Source of the DNA: Elusimicrobiota bacterium
GTDB taxonomy: Bacteria > Elusimicrobiota > Elusimicrobia > UBA1565 > UBA9628
Assembly: GCA_023213235.1 (NCBI GenBank)
Contig: CP096137.1
Span: 1,877,047 to 1,941,046 of the forward strand
DNA length: 64,000 nt
Direction: 5' to 3'
The translations under genes were made by a program, and so were the position numbers. Below, in pieces: positions 7,937 through 20,793 of the stretch (its first letter is position 1; every line of letters starts with the position of its first letter). A model generated the notes under the pieces. It was not told where the DNA came from and did no database searches. It was given only the letters and a program-made list of their open reading frames with translations.

Positions 7937-10900
7937 ATGAAGAGCACCCGCCGCGCCGTCGCGTCGTCGCTGTCCTTCATCCTCGCCGCCCTGTCGGGCG
8001 GCCCCGTCTACGCGCAGACCCGCGTCGCCCTGACGGCTCCCGGCGGCAGCTCGGCGGTGCCGATGCTCCCTCAATCCGGGATCGGCGCGATTTCCGGGTC
8101 CCCGTCGATCTCGCTCTCGCCGTCCCTGACCGGCTCCCTCGTCCCGTCGGCCCCGGTCTCCGCCGCCATGGCGGCTCCCGCGGCCCTTGCCCTGACGCCC
8201 TCCGCCGTCGCCGGCGCCAAAGCCCACCAGGCCGCTCCGATCGCCGCGACACCGATCACCCAGTCCGCCGCAAAGGCTTTCCCGCAGGGTTCCTACGCCG
8301 CGCTGCGCGCGATGCAGCTTCCCGCCGCCTCGGCCGGGGAAACCGAGCAGCCCGCGACCGAGAAGCAGGCCGCCGAGTCGGGCGCGAAGTTCGACGGGGC
8401 GAAGTCCGCGCCCGAAATCGCGCTGACCCCGGTGGTCGCCGCGCCCTCGAAGATCAAGACCATCCTGTCCAAGTCCAAGGCCGCGATCGCCGGCTTCGGC
8501 AAAGACGTCAAGAGCATGGCCAAGGGCGACGCGGAGCTCGAGTACCTGCTCGCCGACTCCAAGCCCGCGATGCGCAAGACGCAGATCTTCCTCGTTTTCG
8601 ACGCGGTGCTCTCGATCTCGATGGCCTTCATCGTCGGCCCCCTGCTCGACACCGCGGCGGTCGCGGCCAAGATGGGCATGGCCGCCCACATGGTCCCGCT
8701 GATGGTCCTCGGCGGCGCGCTCGTGCTGTCCTCGCTCGCCTACGCGTGGGTCGAGCGCACGCACGCGGTGCAGACGCGCCTGGCCGGCCTGCGCTCGACG
8801 CGCGACTACCGCGCCGCGCTGCAGAAGGCGCTGACGGCGCAGGAGATGGACTTCCACCTCGAGCACGGCTCCGGCAAGCTCGCCGGGCGCCTGCTCAACG
8901 ACCCGAACTACCTGTCGAACAAAAACGTCGACACGCGCCTGTCCCTGCTCCACTACTCGCTGCACTTCGCCTTCGGCGTCGGCATGATGCTGTACACGAG
9001 CCCGGCGCTGTCGCTCGCCGCGTTCGCGGTGATCCCGGCGCTCGGCTGGCTGTCGTCGAAGTTCGGCGACAAGATCGGCGAGATCGCGCGCACGGCCCTC
9101 GAGAAGAAGGCCGACATGATGAAGCAGTCGCAGGAGAGCCTCCAGCAGGCCGAGGTCGTGAAGACCTTCGGCGCCGGGAAGCAGGAGCTCGCGCGCTACG
9201 GGAAAATCGTCGACGCCAACGCGGAGCTGGCCGTGCAGGAGGCCAAGCTCACCGCGAAGTACATGCTCTTCGCCGGCGGCCTCACCGAGTTCTTCACGAA
9301 GAACATGATCTACATCCTCGGCGGCGCGGCGCTCGCGCTCGCCTGGGGCCTCTCCTTCGGCCAGATCGCGCAGATGGCGCTGTTCGCCGGCTTCGCAAAG
9401 TACTCGTTCACCGGCCTGACGAGCCTGTACCTGCGCTACAAGCGCAACGCGAAAGCCTCCGAGTCCGTGCGCGAGCTGCTCATGCGCGACCCCGCGATCA
9501 AGGACGCCCCGGACGCGGCGGTCCTGCCCGCCGGCCCCGGCGCCGTCGCCTTCAAGGGCGTCGAGTTCGCCTACCCGTCGCGCAAGGCCGAGCCCGTCCT
9601 GCGCGGCGTCGACTTCGAGGCGAAGGCCGGCCAGACGGTCGCCTTCGTCGGCGAGACCGGCTCCGGCAAGAGCACGATCACGCGCCTGCTGCTGCGCCTC
9701 TGGGACGCGAACGAGGGCACGATCTCCGTCGACGGCGCCGACATCAGAACGGTGACCCGCGCCAGCCTCCTCTCGCGCATCGCCGTCGTCCCGCAGGAGA
9801 CGCGCCTCTTCAACGGCACCTTGCGCGAGAACATGGCCTACGGCGCCCCCGCGGCGACCGAGGCCGAGCTCGAGGCGGCGGTCCGCAAGGCCGGCGCCGC
9901 CTTCGTCTACGACGCGAGCCGCTTCCCGCAGGGCCTCGAGACGCCGGTGGCCGAGGGCGGCGGCCGCCTCTCCGGCGGCGAGCGCCAGCGCGTCGCGATC
10001 GTTCGCGCGCTCCTGCGCAACCCGCAGATCCTCATTCTCGACGAGGCCACGTCGGCGCTCGACAACAAGACCGAGCGCGAGGTGCAGTCCGCGCTCGACT
10101 CTCTCACGAGCGGCGAGGGCGGCCGCAAGCCCACGACCCTCGTCGTCGCGCACCGCCTGAGCACGATCCGCCGGGCCGACGCGATCCACGTGCTGGAAAA
10201 GGGGAATATCGTCGAGTCCGGCACGCACGAGGAACTCATCGCCCTCGGCGGCCGCTACGCCCGCCTCTGGAAAGAAGGCGGCTACGACGCCGCCTCCGGC
10301 GTCGCCGCCGCCGCCGAGGAGAAGGCCGCGCCCGCGCCCGAGAAGAAAGCGGACGCCGCCCCGCAGCCCGAGGATCAGGCCGTTTCAAGGAAGAAGAGCC
10401 GCCTCGCCGGCCTCAAGTCCTTCTTCGCCGAGATCGCCGAGTACGTCCGCGGCGATAAAGAGGCCCGCCCGTTCCTGCCGGTGCGCGCGCTCGCCGGCCT
10501 CGCGGCGCTGCTGCTCGCCGACTTCTCGATGTCGATCGCCGGCTCGCACTTCCTGGGCAAGTTCCTCGACGGCGCCTCGCAGGTCGCCGGCGCGGGCGCC
10601 ATCGGCGCGCACCTGTGGGCGCTGGCCGCGGTGTCGGTCGGCCTGCTCGCCGTCTCGATCGCCGCGCAGTACGCCTACGCGATCCGCTCGGGCGTCATGC
10701 GCGCCCGCGCTCTCGGCTCCCTGCGCAAGGAGCTCATGGCGCGCCTGCACGCCAAGCCGATGTCCTTCCACATGGCCAACGACTCCGCGTCGCTGGCGAG
10801 CCGCCTCTCCGAGGACGCCGACGCGCTGGTCAAGAAGAACCTCGACTCGCGCGTGCCGCTCGTCGGCAACGTCGTCTCGCTCGTGCTCGCCACGGGGCTG

Positions 10901-12192
10901 CTCCTCCACGCCAACCCCGTCGCGGGCGCCGTCGTCTTCGTGATGCTGCCCGTGCTCGGCGTCATCAACGGCTACTTCGGCCAGAAGCGCGAGAAGCTGT
11001 ACGGCACCTTCTCCCTGCGCCGCGCCGAGCTCGGCAAGCAGGGCCAGGAGCCGCTCGAGCTGATCCAGTCGGTCAAGACCGTCGGCGCCGAGGCGGCCGA
11101 GAACGCCAAGTATAAGGCGAAAGCCCAAGCCCTGGTGGACGTCGGCGAGCAGGACGCCCGCGTCGGCGGCACCGCGCACATGCTCTCGAGCGCGCTGACG
11201 GACTTCTTCACCAAGCAGCTCATCTACCTCGTCGGCGCCTGGGCCGTCGCGGCCTCCATGGGCCTGACGATCGGCTCGATCGTCGTCATGACCTTCTACG
11301 CCGGCTTCATCAAGGCCGCGTTCGACGGCCTCTCGACGAAGTGGCTCGAGTACAAGAGCGCCCGCGGCGAGACCGGCGTCGTGCGCGAGTGGCTCTCGGA
11401 GCCCAAGGCCGAGACGATCGGCGAGGCGATCCCCGCGGCCGGCGGCGCGATCCGGTTCGAGAACGTCGGCTTCAAATATTCGGCCGACGGCACCGGCGCC
11501 GGCGTCGAGGGCGTGACCCTCGACATCGCGGCCGGCGAGACCGTCGCCTTCGTCGGCGAGTCCGGCTCCGGCAAGAGCACGATGCTCAAGCTCCTGCAGA
11601 ACCTCTGGAAGCCCGCCTCCGGGAAAATCACGCTCGACGGCGTCGACGTCGCCGCCGCGGACGCCGGCGTGCTCGCCGCCGAGATCGCCAAGGTCCCGCA
11701 GGAGACGCGCCTCTTCGACGACTCCCTGCGCTATAACCTCACCTATGGTTCGCCGTCCGCCACCGAGGCCGAACTCGAGGCCGCGATGAAGGCGGCCAAG
11801 GCCGACTTCGTCAACGACAAGGCCGCCTTCCCGCAGGGCCTCGACACGCGCGTCGGCGAGGGGGAGCCACGCTCTCCGGCGGCCAGCGCCAGCGCGTGGC
11901 GATCGTGCGCGCCCTGCTCAAGAAGCCGCGCGTCATGCTGCTCGACGAGGCGACGTCCGCGCTCGACAAGAAGACCGAGCGCGAGATCCAGGAGACGCTC
12001 GACTCCCTGTCGAGCTCGAACGGCAAGGTGACGACGCTCGTCGTCGCCCACAACCTGACGACGATCGCCAAGGCCGACCGAATCGTGGTCATGGCCTCCG
12101 GCCGCGTCGTCGAGGTCGGCTCCCACGCCGAACTGCTGGCCCGGGGCGGGGCGTACGCCCGGCTCTGGCAGTCCCAGAACGCCGGCCGATAA
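7937..12192 (+). CDS. fused double ABC exporter with secretion-type Ala/Pro-rich N-terminal extension (frameshifted)
   Basis: One 1,418-residue protein holds two complete type I exporter halves, order TMD1-NBD1-TMD2-NBD2. NBD1 has Walker A GETGSGKST (about 571), signature LSGGE (about 677) and ILILDEATSALD (about 698). NBD2 has GESGSGKST (about 1208), LSGGQ (about 1312) and VMLLDEATSALD (about 1331). Before TMD1 lie a signal-peptide-like start (MKSTRRAVASSLSFILAA, cleavage near YAQ) and about 160 Ala/Pro/Ser-rich residues ending near ESGAKFDGAKSAPE. That extension is unusual for an exporter. One G is missing at 11860-11864 (five for six) inside GEGGATLSGGQ. Both NBDs look catalytically intact. 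Substrate unknown; lipid, peptide and drug exporters share this layout. Confidence 0.88.
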
Positions 12193-12218
12193 GGGTCCCC
12201 TGGCGGAGGGGGCTTTTT
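12193..12218 (+). terminator. terminator after the ABC exporter gene
   Basis: GGTCCCC pairs with GGGGGCT (two G-U pairs) and is followed by TTTTT. It begins right after the TAA stop and ahead of the tRNA gene. Confidence 0.6.
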
Positions 12219-12238
12219 GTCCTAAACTTCTTCCACGT

Positions 12239-12313
12239 GGGTCCGTAGCTCAACGGATAGAGTACTTGGCTTCGAACCAAGTGATCCGGGTTCGATTCCT
12301 GGCGGGCCCACCA
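12239..12313 (+). tRNA. tRNA-Arg (anticodon TCG)
   Basis: Acceptor arm GGGTCCG pairs with CGGGCCC (one T-G pair), the anticodon stem CTTGG/CCAAG holds the loop CTTCGAA, and the T-arm contains GGTTCGATTCC. The loop gives anticodon TCG, which reads CGA. The 3' CCA is encoded at 12311-12313. Confidence 0.95.
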
Positions 12314-12341
12314 GATTTATACGCCCCTTAGCGCCCCCGCG

Positions 12342-13488
12342 GTGAAATATTCCCGTAACGCTTCCCTGATAACATCTTGGGGCATGTTGTTTCTCGCCGC
12401 CACCCCGGCGTTCATGCCTATTTCCGCTCAGGCCAAGCCCGCGGCCGTGGTCAAATCGACCGCGGCCGCTCGAGCTGAACTAGGACGGGAGGCCGTCGCC
12501 CTCCTCTCGGAATCCGGCGCCGACCCCGACTCCGAGACGCGCGAGGCCGTCGCGAAGTCCTGGGGGCCCTCGGCAACCGCGCCGCCGTGCCGTTCCTGAA
12601 GAAGGCGCTGGCCGACGCCAATCCCGACGTTCGCATCGCCGCCGCCGCGGGGCTCTACAAGCTCGGCGAGGTCGACGGCCTGACCAATCTCATCGACGAG
12701 ACGAAGACCCTCGGCGGCGCCCCGCCCACGACGCCCGCCCAGGAGCTGCGGCGCATGGCGCGCGACGCCGCGCGCGCGCGCGCGGTGCTCAAGCTGGGAG
12801 AGGTCGCCGGCGAGGGGGCGATGGCCGCGCTGAAGTCGGCGCAGAAGGACCCGCAGGGCGAGGTCCGCGACGCCGCGGCCATCGCGCTCGCGCGCCTGGG
12901 CGACGACACCGTCACGGGACCGTTCATGGACGCCGTCGAGGACGCCGACGAAGCGGTTCGCGCCTCCGCCGCGCACTCGCTCGGCCTCATCGGCCGCGAC
13001 GGCTCGGTCGTGCTCTCCAAGCTCGCCACCGCGGACGCGTCCGCGTCGGTTCGCGCCGAGGCCTGCGGCGCGCTGGGCTCGTTCTCCGACCCGTCCTCGG
13101 CCCAGGTCCTGGCGACGGCGCTCAAAGACAAGAGCGGCCGCGTACGGCTCGCCGCCGCGCGCTCTCTCGCGCGCCGCACCGACCCGCTCACGACGGCCGC
13201 GCTCAAGGCCGCGCTCGAGAAGGCGCCGCCGCCGGAGCTCTCTTTGATCGCGCAGGCCGGGCTCGCCGAGCGCGGCGAGGACGTCGACCTGTCGCTGGCC
13301 GACCTCACGCTCGGCCAGGGCGATCCCGAGCTCAAGAGCCTGGCGATCCGCGTGCTCGGGGCGGCGCGCGCCCCGAGGCGCAGGACCTGCTCGCGAAGGC
13401 CATGCGCGGCGACGCCTCGCGGCGCGTGCGCGTCGAGGCCGCCGCCGCCCTGATCGTGCGCCTGCGCCGCGTCGAGGCCCCGCGGTGA
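12342..13488 (+). CDS. exported HEAT-repeat protein (frameshifted)
   Basis: A GTG start gives a signal peptide with basic N-terminus (MKYSRNASLITSWGMLFLAA... cut near AQA). The rest is a series of HEAT/PBS-lyase-like repeats, each about 30 residues, such as DPQGEVRDAAAIALARLGD, DADEAVRASAAHSLGLIG and KDKSGRVRLAAARSLARR. Two sites need one base each: near 12564 (TGGGGGCC for six G) and near 13373 (GCCCCG for five C). Restored length is 382 residues. Its stop overlaps the protease start as GTGA, so the two exported proteins are coupled. HEAT proteins are binding scaffolds; the partner is unknown. An ATG at 12384 is a weaker start because it removes the basic n-region. Confidence 0.8.
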
Positions 13489-16400
13489 GGGCCCTGCTCG
13501 CCGCCGCCGTCCTGCTCGTCGTCTCGGCCCTGCCGGCGCGGGCCGTGCGGCCGTCGATCCGCGCCCGCGAGGAGGCCAAGCGCTTCGGCCTCAAGGGCGT
13601 CGACAAGCGGCCGCGTCGCGCCCCGCGCCAGCGCAGCAAGAACGAGTTCAACCGGTTCAACAACCGTCACGGCGGGCGCTGGAAGCTGCGCTTCGACGAG
13701 CGCACGGGCGCCCCGTCGGGCTTGAGCGAGGGCAAGACCGCGCCGCGCTCCGGGCCCACGGAGGCCGTCTCGCGGCAGTACCTGCAGGAGCAGATGGAGC
13801 TTCTGGGCGTCGACCAGGCGTCGCTGCAGGTCGAGAAGGAGTCCAAGGGCGATGGCCACCGGCACATGCTCTTCCGCCAGACCCACCGCGGCCTGCCCGT
13901 CGAGTTCGCGCGCGTGAAGGTCCACCTCGACGACTCCGGCGCCTTGATGGGCGTGGATTCCACCTACGAGCCCGACGTCGAAATCCCCTCGGCCCCGACG
14001 GTCTCCGCCGCCGACGCGGCGCGGGCGGCCGAGGCGGACTCGCGCGGGACCGCCGACGGCGCGCCGCAGCTCGTCGTCCTGCCCGTCGAGTCGACCGGCC
14101 GCACGCACCTGGCCTGGAAGGTGAAGGTCCGCGCGACGCAGGCCGCCTGGCGCTATTACGTCGACGCGACGACGGGCCAGATCCTGTTCCGCTACAACAA
14201 CCTGCGCTTCCAGGTCTGCCTGACCTCCGGCGTCGTGCAGGGCATGGTCTTCGACGTCGACCCGACGAGCACGCCCGCCAAGGCGCGCCCGATCGACAAC
14301 CAGTGGGTCTACATCGCCGACGCCTCGACGCGCGCGCTGACGGGAGGCTCGCCCGTCTTCGGGCACGGCTTCTTCTGCGGCGGCGCGCAGGGCAAGGTCT
14401 CGATGGGCCTGCAGGGGCCTTACGTCAACGTGGCCAACTTCCGCGGCCCGAGCGCCCACTACGACAACGGCAACGGCGTCTGGACCACGCTGGCCACGCC
14501 CGTCTCTTCGCTGCACCCGTACCCGAACAACACGACGACCGTCTCGACGATCAACCTGACCTTGGCCGCGCCCAACGCGGTCAAGTTCCTGCCCGTGTTC
14601 ACGACGTTCAAGGTCGGCGAGTTTTCGGGCGCCGACACGTCGGACGTTTCGGGCGGCGGCATCGCCGACGACGACGAGCTGAGCATCATCGACGGCACGG
14701 GCGTGGCCGTCGCGAGCTTCATCGGCAACCGCGGCGCCTTCAACGGCGCGGCCGTCGCCGGCAAGATCATGCGCCTGGCGATCCGCTCCAACGAGAGCGG
14801 CCAGCAGGACGGCTTCGACGTCTCGCTGTCGAGCTACCTCACCCTGACGAGCCCCTTCACCTACGGCGCGAACAACACGTCGAGCCACGTCTGGGTGCAG
14901 TCCGACGCCCCGATCAACCTGCGCGGCGAGCTGAACCTGTTCTACCACCTCAACGCGATGCACGACTACATGTTCGGCGACGTCAACCGCTCGAGCGCCG
15001 CGCCCGTCAGCCACCCCGTCGTCGCGATGGCGCACGTCGGCCCGAACATGGCCAACGCCTTCTACAACCCGGACTACGACAACCTCATGTTCGGCGACGT
15101 CAACGCGCTCGCGCCCGAGGACGGCTTCACCGACGACGCGACCGTCGTGCGGCACGAGTACGTGCACTACCTCGTCGAGAAGATCTGGCCCCTGCAGAAC
15201 TTCGGGCAGGCGGGGGCGATCTCCGAGGCGCTCGCGGACTACTTCTCCGGCTCGTCGCTCAACGATTCCGCGATCGGGACCTACGTGCTCGGCTCGCTCG
15301 GCGGCACGGGGGCGCTGCGCGAGCTCGACTGCACGAAGCCCGGCATCCCGTGCCGCGTGCTGAGCAACCTGACCTGGCTCGGCCAAATCCACGACGACAG
15401 CATCTTCCTGTCGCAGGCGTTCTGGGACATCCGCCGCGACCGGATCGCCGCGCTGGGGTTCACGAACGGGCGCTCCTGCGCGGACGGCCTCATCTTCCAG
15501 TCGCTGCTGTTCTTCCCGGAGAGCTTCGGCGAGTACTACGACGCGATGCGCCGCGTCGACGCGGAAGGTCGCGTGCCGGCGTGCGGAGGCGCGAGCACGG
15601 CCCAAGCCGCCATCAACACCGCGTTCGCCACCCACGGGCTCATCCTCGGGACGGGCGACGCGCTCGAGCGCAACGACGGCTTCGAGACGGCGACCGACAT
15701 CACGACGCGCACGGCGCTCAGCGCGACGATCTTCCCGACGGGCGACTCCGACTTCTACTCGTTCGGCGCGGGCCCCGGGCTCGTCAAGATCACGCTCAGC
15801 CTGCCGGCCTCCGGCGGCTTCTTCAAGGCCTACCAGCTCAAGCTCTTCGACCGCTCGCACCGCCCCGTCGCGGGCGCCTCGCCGCCCATCGACGGCTTCA
15901 ACACGATCGACGGCTTCTGCGAGACCTTCGACTGCAACACGACGGCGGGCTCCGTCGAGCTGCAGTACAACAACCCCGCCGCCGGGCAGCTGTACCTGCA
16001 GGTCATCGGCGGCGAAAGCATCAACGGCTCGAACAGCGGCGTCCAGTCCACGACGCCCTACGGCCTGTCGGTCACCTACCCGCGCTCCTCGGCCCTGACG
16101 GGCTCGATCGTCTCGGCGGCGTTCGACAACGACCTCATCAGCTTCGACGTCGACGTCACGACCTTCATCTCGACGCAGGACTGGCGCTTCATGTCCGCGC
16201 AGCTGCGCGACCACTCCTTCAATCCCCTCGCGAACACGCGCGTGAACTTTCCGGCCCTCCCCGGTGATTTCCTGACCTTCGTCTCCTCGTCGAACTCCTT
16301 CGGCCACGTGCGCGGCTCGGTGCGGCTGGCGCCCGGCTTCGCGTCGCGCTTCCCCGGCTCGGGCACGGTCCACCTCGAAGTCTTCGGCTACAACGTCTAC

Positions 16401-16736
16401 GGCAGCACGTCGTCGCTGGGCATGTCGAACCCGCTGAACCTGACCGCGCAGCAGGCCGAGCTGACCGCCTACAACAACGTCTTCAACCCGGCGACCGGCC
16501 AGAAGGCGACGATCAAGTACGCCACGACCGCGGCGGGGCGCGTCGTCATCAAGCTCTACACCGTGACGGGCCAGTACGTCGCGACCCTGCTCGACGCCGA
16601 CCTGCCCCCGGGCCGCGGTTCGCTCGACTGGGACGGGCGCAACGTGTCCGGCTCCGTCGTCGCCAGCGGCATCTATCTCCTCCGCATCGACGCTCCGGGC
16701 ATCCACAAGACGCAGAAGATCGCCATCATCAAATGA
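13485..16736 (+). CDS. secreted thermolysin-like (M4) metalloprotease with C-terminal FlgD/T9SS-type domain
   Basis: Intact 1,083-residue secreted protease. A signal peptide precedes a propeptide of the FTP/PepSY type (about 60-220, including FRQTHRGLPVEFARVKVHLD). The catalytic motif HEYVH is at residues 557-561 and the third zinc ligand Glu581 in ISEALAD. The 20-residue spacing and the Asp four residues later match thermolysin exactly. Beta-rich domains follow (pre-peptidase C-like region from about 720). The last 95 residues (YNNVFNPATGQKATIKY to GIYLLRIDAPGIHKTQKIAI) are the FlgD-like Ig fold used as a C-terminal sorting tail in type IX secretion. The next gene, overlapping as ATGA, encodes a PorV-type partner. 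Confidence 0.9.
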   Translation: MRALLAAAVLLVVSALPARAVRPSIRAREEAKRFGLKGVDKRPRRAPRQRSKNEFNRFNNRHGGRWKLRFDERTGAPSGLSEGKTAPRSGPTEAVSRQYLQEQMELLGVDQASLQVEKESKGDGHRHMLFRQTHRGLPVEFARVKVHLDDSGALMGVDSTYEPDVEIPSAPTVSAADAARAAEADSRGTADGAPQLVVLPVESTGRTHLAWKVKVRATQAAWRYYVDATTGQILFRYNNLRFQVCLTSGVVQGMVFDVDPTSTPAKARPIDNQWVYIADASTRALTGGSPVFGHGFFCGGAQGKVSMGLQGPYVNVANFRGPSAHYDNGNGVWTTLATPVSSLHPYPNNTTTVSTINLTLAAPNAVKFLPVFTTFKVGEFSGADTSDVSGGGIADDDELSIIDGTGVAVASFIGNRGAFNGAAVAGKIMRLAIRSNESGQQDGFDVSLSSYLTLTSPFTYGANNTSSHVWVQSDAPINLRGELNLFYHLNAMHDYMFGDVNRSSAAPVSHPVVAMAHVGPNMANAFYNPDYDNLMFGDVNALAPEDGFTDDATVVRHEYVHYLVEKIWPLQNFGQAGAISEALADYFSGSSLNDSAIGTYVLGSLGGTGALRELDCTKPGIPCRVLSNLTWLGQIHDDSIFLSQAFWDIRRDRIAALGFTNGRSCADGLIFQSLLFFPESFGEYYDAMRRVDAEGRVPACGGASTAQAAINTAFATHGLILGTGDALERNDGFETATDITTRTALSATIFPTGDSDFYSFGAGPGLVKITLSLPASGGFFKAYQLKLFDRSHRPVAGASPPIDGFNTIDGFCETFDCNTTAGSVELQYNNPAAGQLYLQVIGGESINGSNSGVQSTTPYGLSVTYPRSSALTGSIVSAAFDNDLISFDVDVTTFISTQDWRFMSAQLRDHSFNPLANTRVNFPALPGDFLTFVSSSNSFGHVRGSVRLAPGFASRFPGSGTVHLEVFGYNVYGSTSSLGMSNPLNLTAQQAELTAYNNVFNPATGQKATIKYATTAAGRVVIKLYTVTGQYVATLLDADLPPGRGSLDWDGRNVSGSVVASGIYLLRIDAPGIHKTQKIAIIK

Positions 16737-17889
16737 GGATCGCAGCCATCACGATCACGGCGCTCCTGTGCGCCCCGGCCCCCGTTCGGGCCGAGGGCCC
16801 GGGCACGACCGCCGTGCCCGTCCTGCAGATCCCGATGTTCGCGCGCGCGGCCGGCATGGGCACGTCCTTCACCGCGGTGGCCAGCGACGCCTCGGCGCTG
16901 TTCTACAACCCGGCGGGCCTGGCGCGCCTCAACGCGCACGAGCTCGATTTCAGCTTCGCCTCCGGCCAGGGGAGACCTCGATCCAGAACTTCGCGTACGC
17001 GGGCCCGACGCCCCTGACGGGAATCTCGGGCAACGGCTACACGAGCGTCGCCGCGAACGTGCTGTACTCCCAGAACGGCACCATCGAGGTCAACAGGCTC
17101 AACGCCAACGGCTCGCTGGCCGCCGCGGAGAGCCTCAGCGCCGGCTCCGACCTCGTCCTCTCGGGCGGCTACGCCGAGCGGGTCGGGATGACGCCGCTCG
17201 AGCTGCGCGACGCGTCCTACCAGATCGACCACTACCTCGGCGTCGGCGGCAAGTTCGTCCGCTCGACGATCGTCACGAAGACCGCGACGACGCTGGCCGC
17301 CGACGTGGGCTACCTCGTGCACTCGCCGGAGGCGGGCTGGAGCTTCGGCGCCTCGGCGCTCAACGTCGGCGGCAAGATCAAGTACGACACCGAGAAGGAG
17401 CCCCTGCCGACGACCTTTCGCGGCGGCTTCGCCTGGCAGGGCGGCGTTCCGTCGGTGCACAACGTCATCGGCTCCGTCGACGGCGACTACCTCGTCCACG
17501 AGCGCGAGTGGCACGCGAACCTCGGCATGGAGTACTTCTGGGTGAAGACCTACGGCTTCCGCCTCGGCTACCAGATCAACCGCGAGGACGCCGGCCTGAC
17601 GATGGGCTTCGGCCTGCGCTGGAAGGGGCGCTTCCTGCTGGACTACGCGTGGGGGTTGGCGAAGTCGCTCTCCGACCAGCACCGCATCACGGTCTCCTAC
17701 CGCTTCGGCGGCGTGCCGCCGTCCCAGCGCGGCCGCCAGCGCCGCCCGTTCATCGAGTCCGTCCCCGAACGCGATCAGCTGCGCGAGCGCAACCTCGAGG
17801 ACCAGCAGCCGCGCTTCTCCGAGCCGCCGCCCCGGCCCCGCGCCGTCCCGCGAGAGCGCTCGACGGGCGTCCCGGGCTGGATCTACTAG
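16733..17889 (+). CDS. PorV/PorQ family outer-membrane beta-barrel protein (frameshifted)
   Basis: After a signal peptide the mature protein opens with MFARAAGMGTSFTAVASDASALFYNPAGLA, the signature of the PorV/PorQ (UPF0164) family of FadL-like barrels. Alternating aromatic strands follow, ending in RITVSYRFGG plus a Pro/Arg-rich tail. PorV binds the C-terminal domain of type IX cargo and delivers it to the surface attachment machinery. Here it directly follows, and overlaps (ATGA), a protease carrying such a domain. One G is missing near 16973 (CAGGGGAG for CAGGGGGAG). Restored length is 385 residues. Homologues also occur in organisms without a proven T9SS, so the cargo pairing is inferred. 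Confidence 0.85.
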
Positions 17890-18946
17890 AAGGGCCGAGA
17901 AACGCCGAGCAGGCGGCCGGGCAGCTCGCGCAGGCGGCCGCGCCAGCCGGAGGGGAGGCGGAGCGGCCTTGGCCGCGGCGAAGGCCTTCCGCAGGACGGC
18001 CTCGGCGGGCTTGCCCTGGACGCTCATCGACCGGTCGCGCGGGCCGGTGAATTCGGGGCGCGTCTCCCAGGCCCAGTACAGAAAGCCCGCGGCCCACGGC
18101 TCGGAGCCGAACGTGCGGAGGAAGGACTCCATGTACGCCTTCTGGACCTCGAGGTCGAGCTCCGCGTACTCGTGCCATGACCAGGGGCGCAGGTTGGCGC
18201 CCTTCTGGGCGGCCAGGCCGATCTCGGCGAAGAGGACGGGCCGGCCGTGGAGCTTCGAGAGCGCCGCGAGGCCGAGCTTCCACGGCCGCCAGCCCGCGTC
18301 GAGCGCGGCGGCGTCGGTCCCGCCCGGGACCGGGTAGTAGCCGTCGACGCCGATGTAGTCGACGTCCTTCCAGAAGCCGACGTGGAGGACGGAGTGCCAG
18401 TTCGCCGCGTAGGTGAGCTGTCCCGGGTAGACGGCTCGGACTTCGCGGATCAGCCCTCGCCAGCGCTCCCAGTGGCGGGGCGTCGTCAGCAAGGTCAGCT
18501 CGGTGCCGACGGCGAACATCTCGCAGTCCTCCTCGGCCGCCAGGCGCGCGTAGCGCAGCAGGTGCTCGCGGTACAGCGTGAACCAACGGTCCGGGTCCGT
18601 GGGATTCATTTTGGCCCGCGGATTGCCGTCGCGGCTGTCGGCATGAGGCTTGAAGAGGACCTTCAGGCCGTGGCCGCGCGCCATGCGGATCGCCAGGCGC
18701 AGGAAGTCGTCGGAAGCGGTCGCGTCGGTGGCGCGCAGCTCCGGGTCCTTCGAGGTCTCGACGTACACCGTCGGGATGATCGCGACCCACCCCGCGCCCA
18801 TCTCCGCCATGCCCGGGAACGCCGCGACGGAGGCGGGGAGCCGTAGGCGTCGTGCCACCAGACGGGGAAGTTGAAGCCCAGAATAGGCTCGGCCGCCCCC
18901 GCGAGGGGGCGGCCGAGAGCAGCAGCGCGAGGACGAGCCCGCGCAT
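17886..18946 (-). CDS. GH113-like glycoside hydrolase, exported TIM barrel (frameshifted)
   Basis: A signal peptide (MRGLVLALLLSAAPSRG) leads into a barrel starting GFNFPVWWHDAYGS. Strands then include VAIIPTVYVE, GLKVLFKPH, a GTELT motif with the likely acid/base Glu, DYIGVDGYYPV, and VLFAEIG with the likely nucleophile Glu. This order matches the GH113 beta-mannanase-type group. Three sites lose bases: near 18906 (five G for six), near 18839 (four C for five) and near 17954 (two bases, TCCCC for TCCCCCC). Restored length is 354 residues, ending SRPF. Its stop overlaps the convergent porV stop. It lies five bases after typA. Substrate is not predictable. Confidence 0.78.
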
Positions 18947-18950
18947 CGTC

Positions 18951-20781
<1,831 letters not shown>

Positions 20782-20793
20782 TCTCTTTTTCCT

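Noticed and set aside
11860..11864. Programmed frameshifting in the ABC exporter
   Set aside because: No slippery heptamer or stimulatory hairpin is apparent, and the same G-run shortening recurs across unrelated genes.
12384..12386. ATG at 12384 as start of the HEAT protein
   Set aside because: It would remove the basic n-region of the signal peptide; the GTG at 12342 gives a conventional one.
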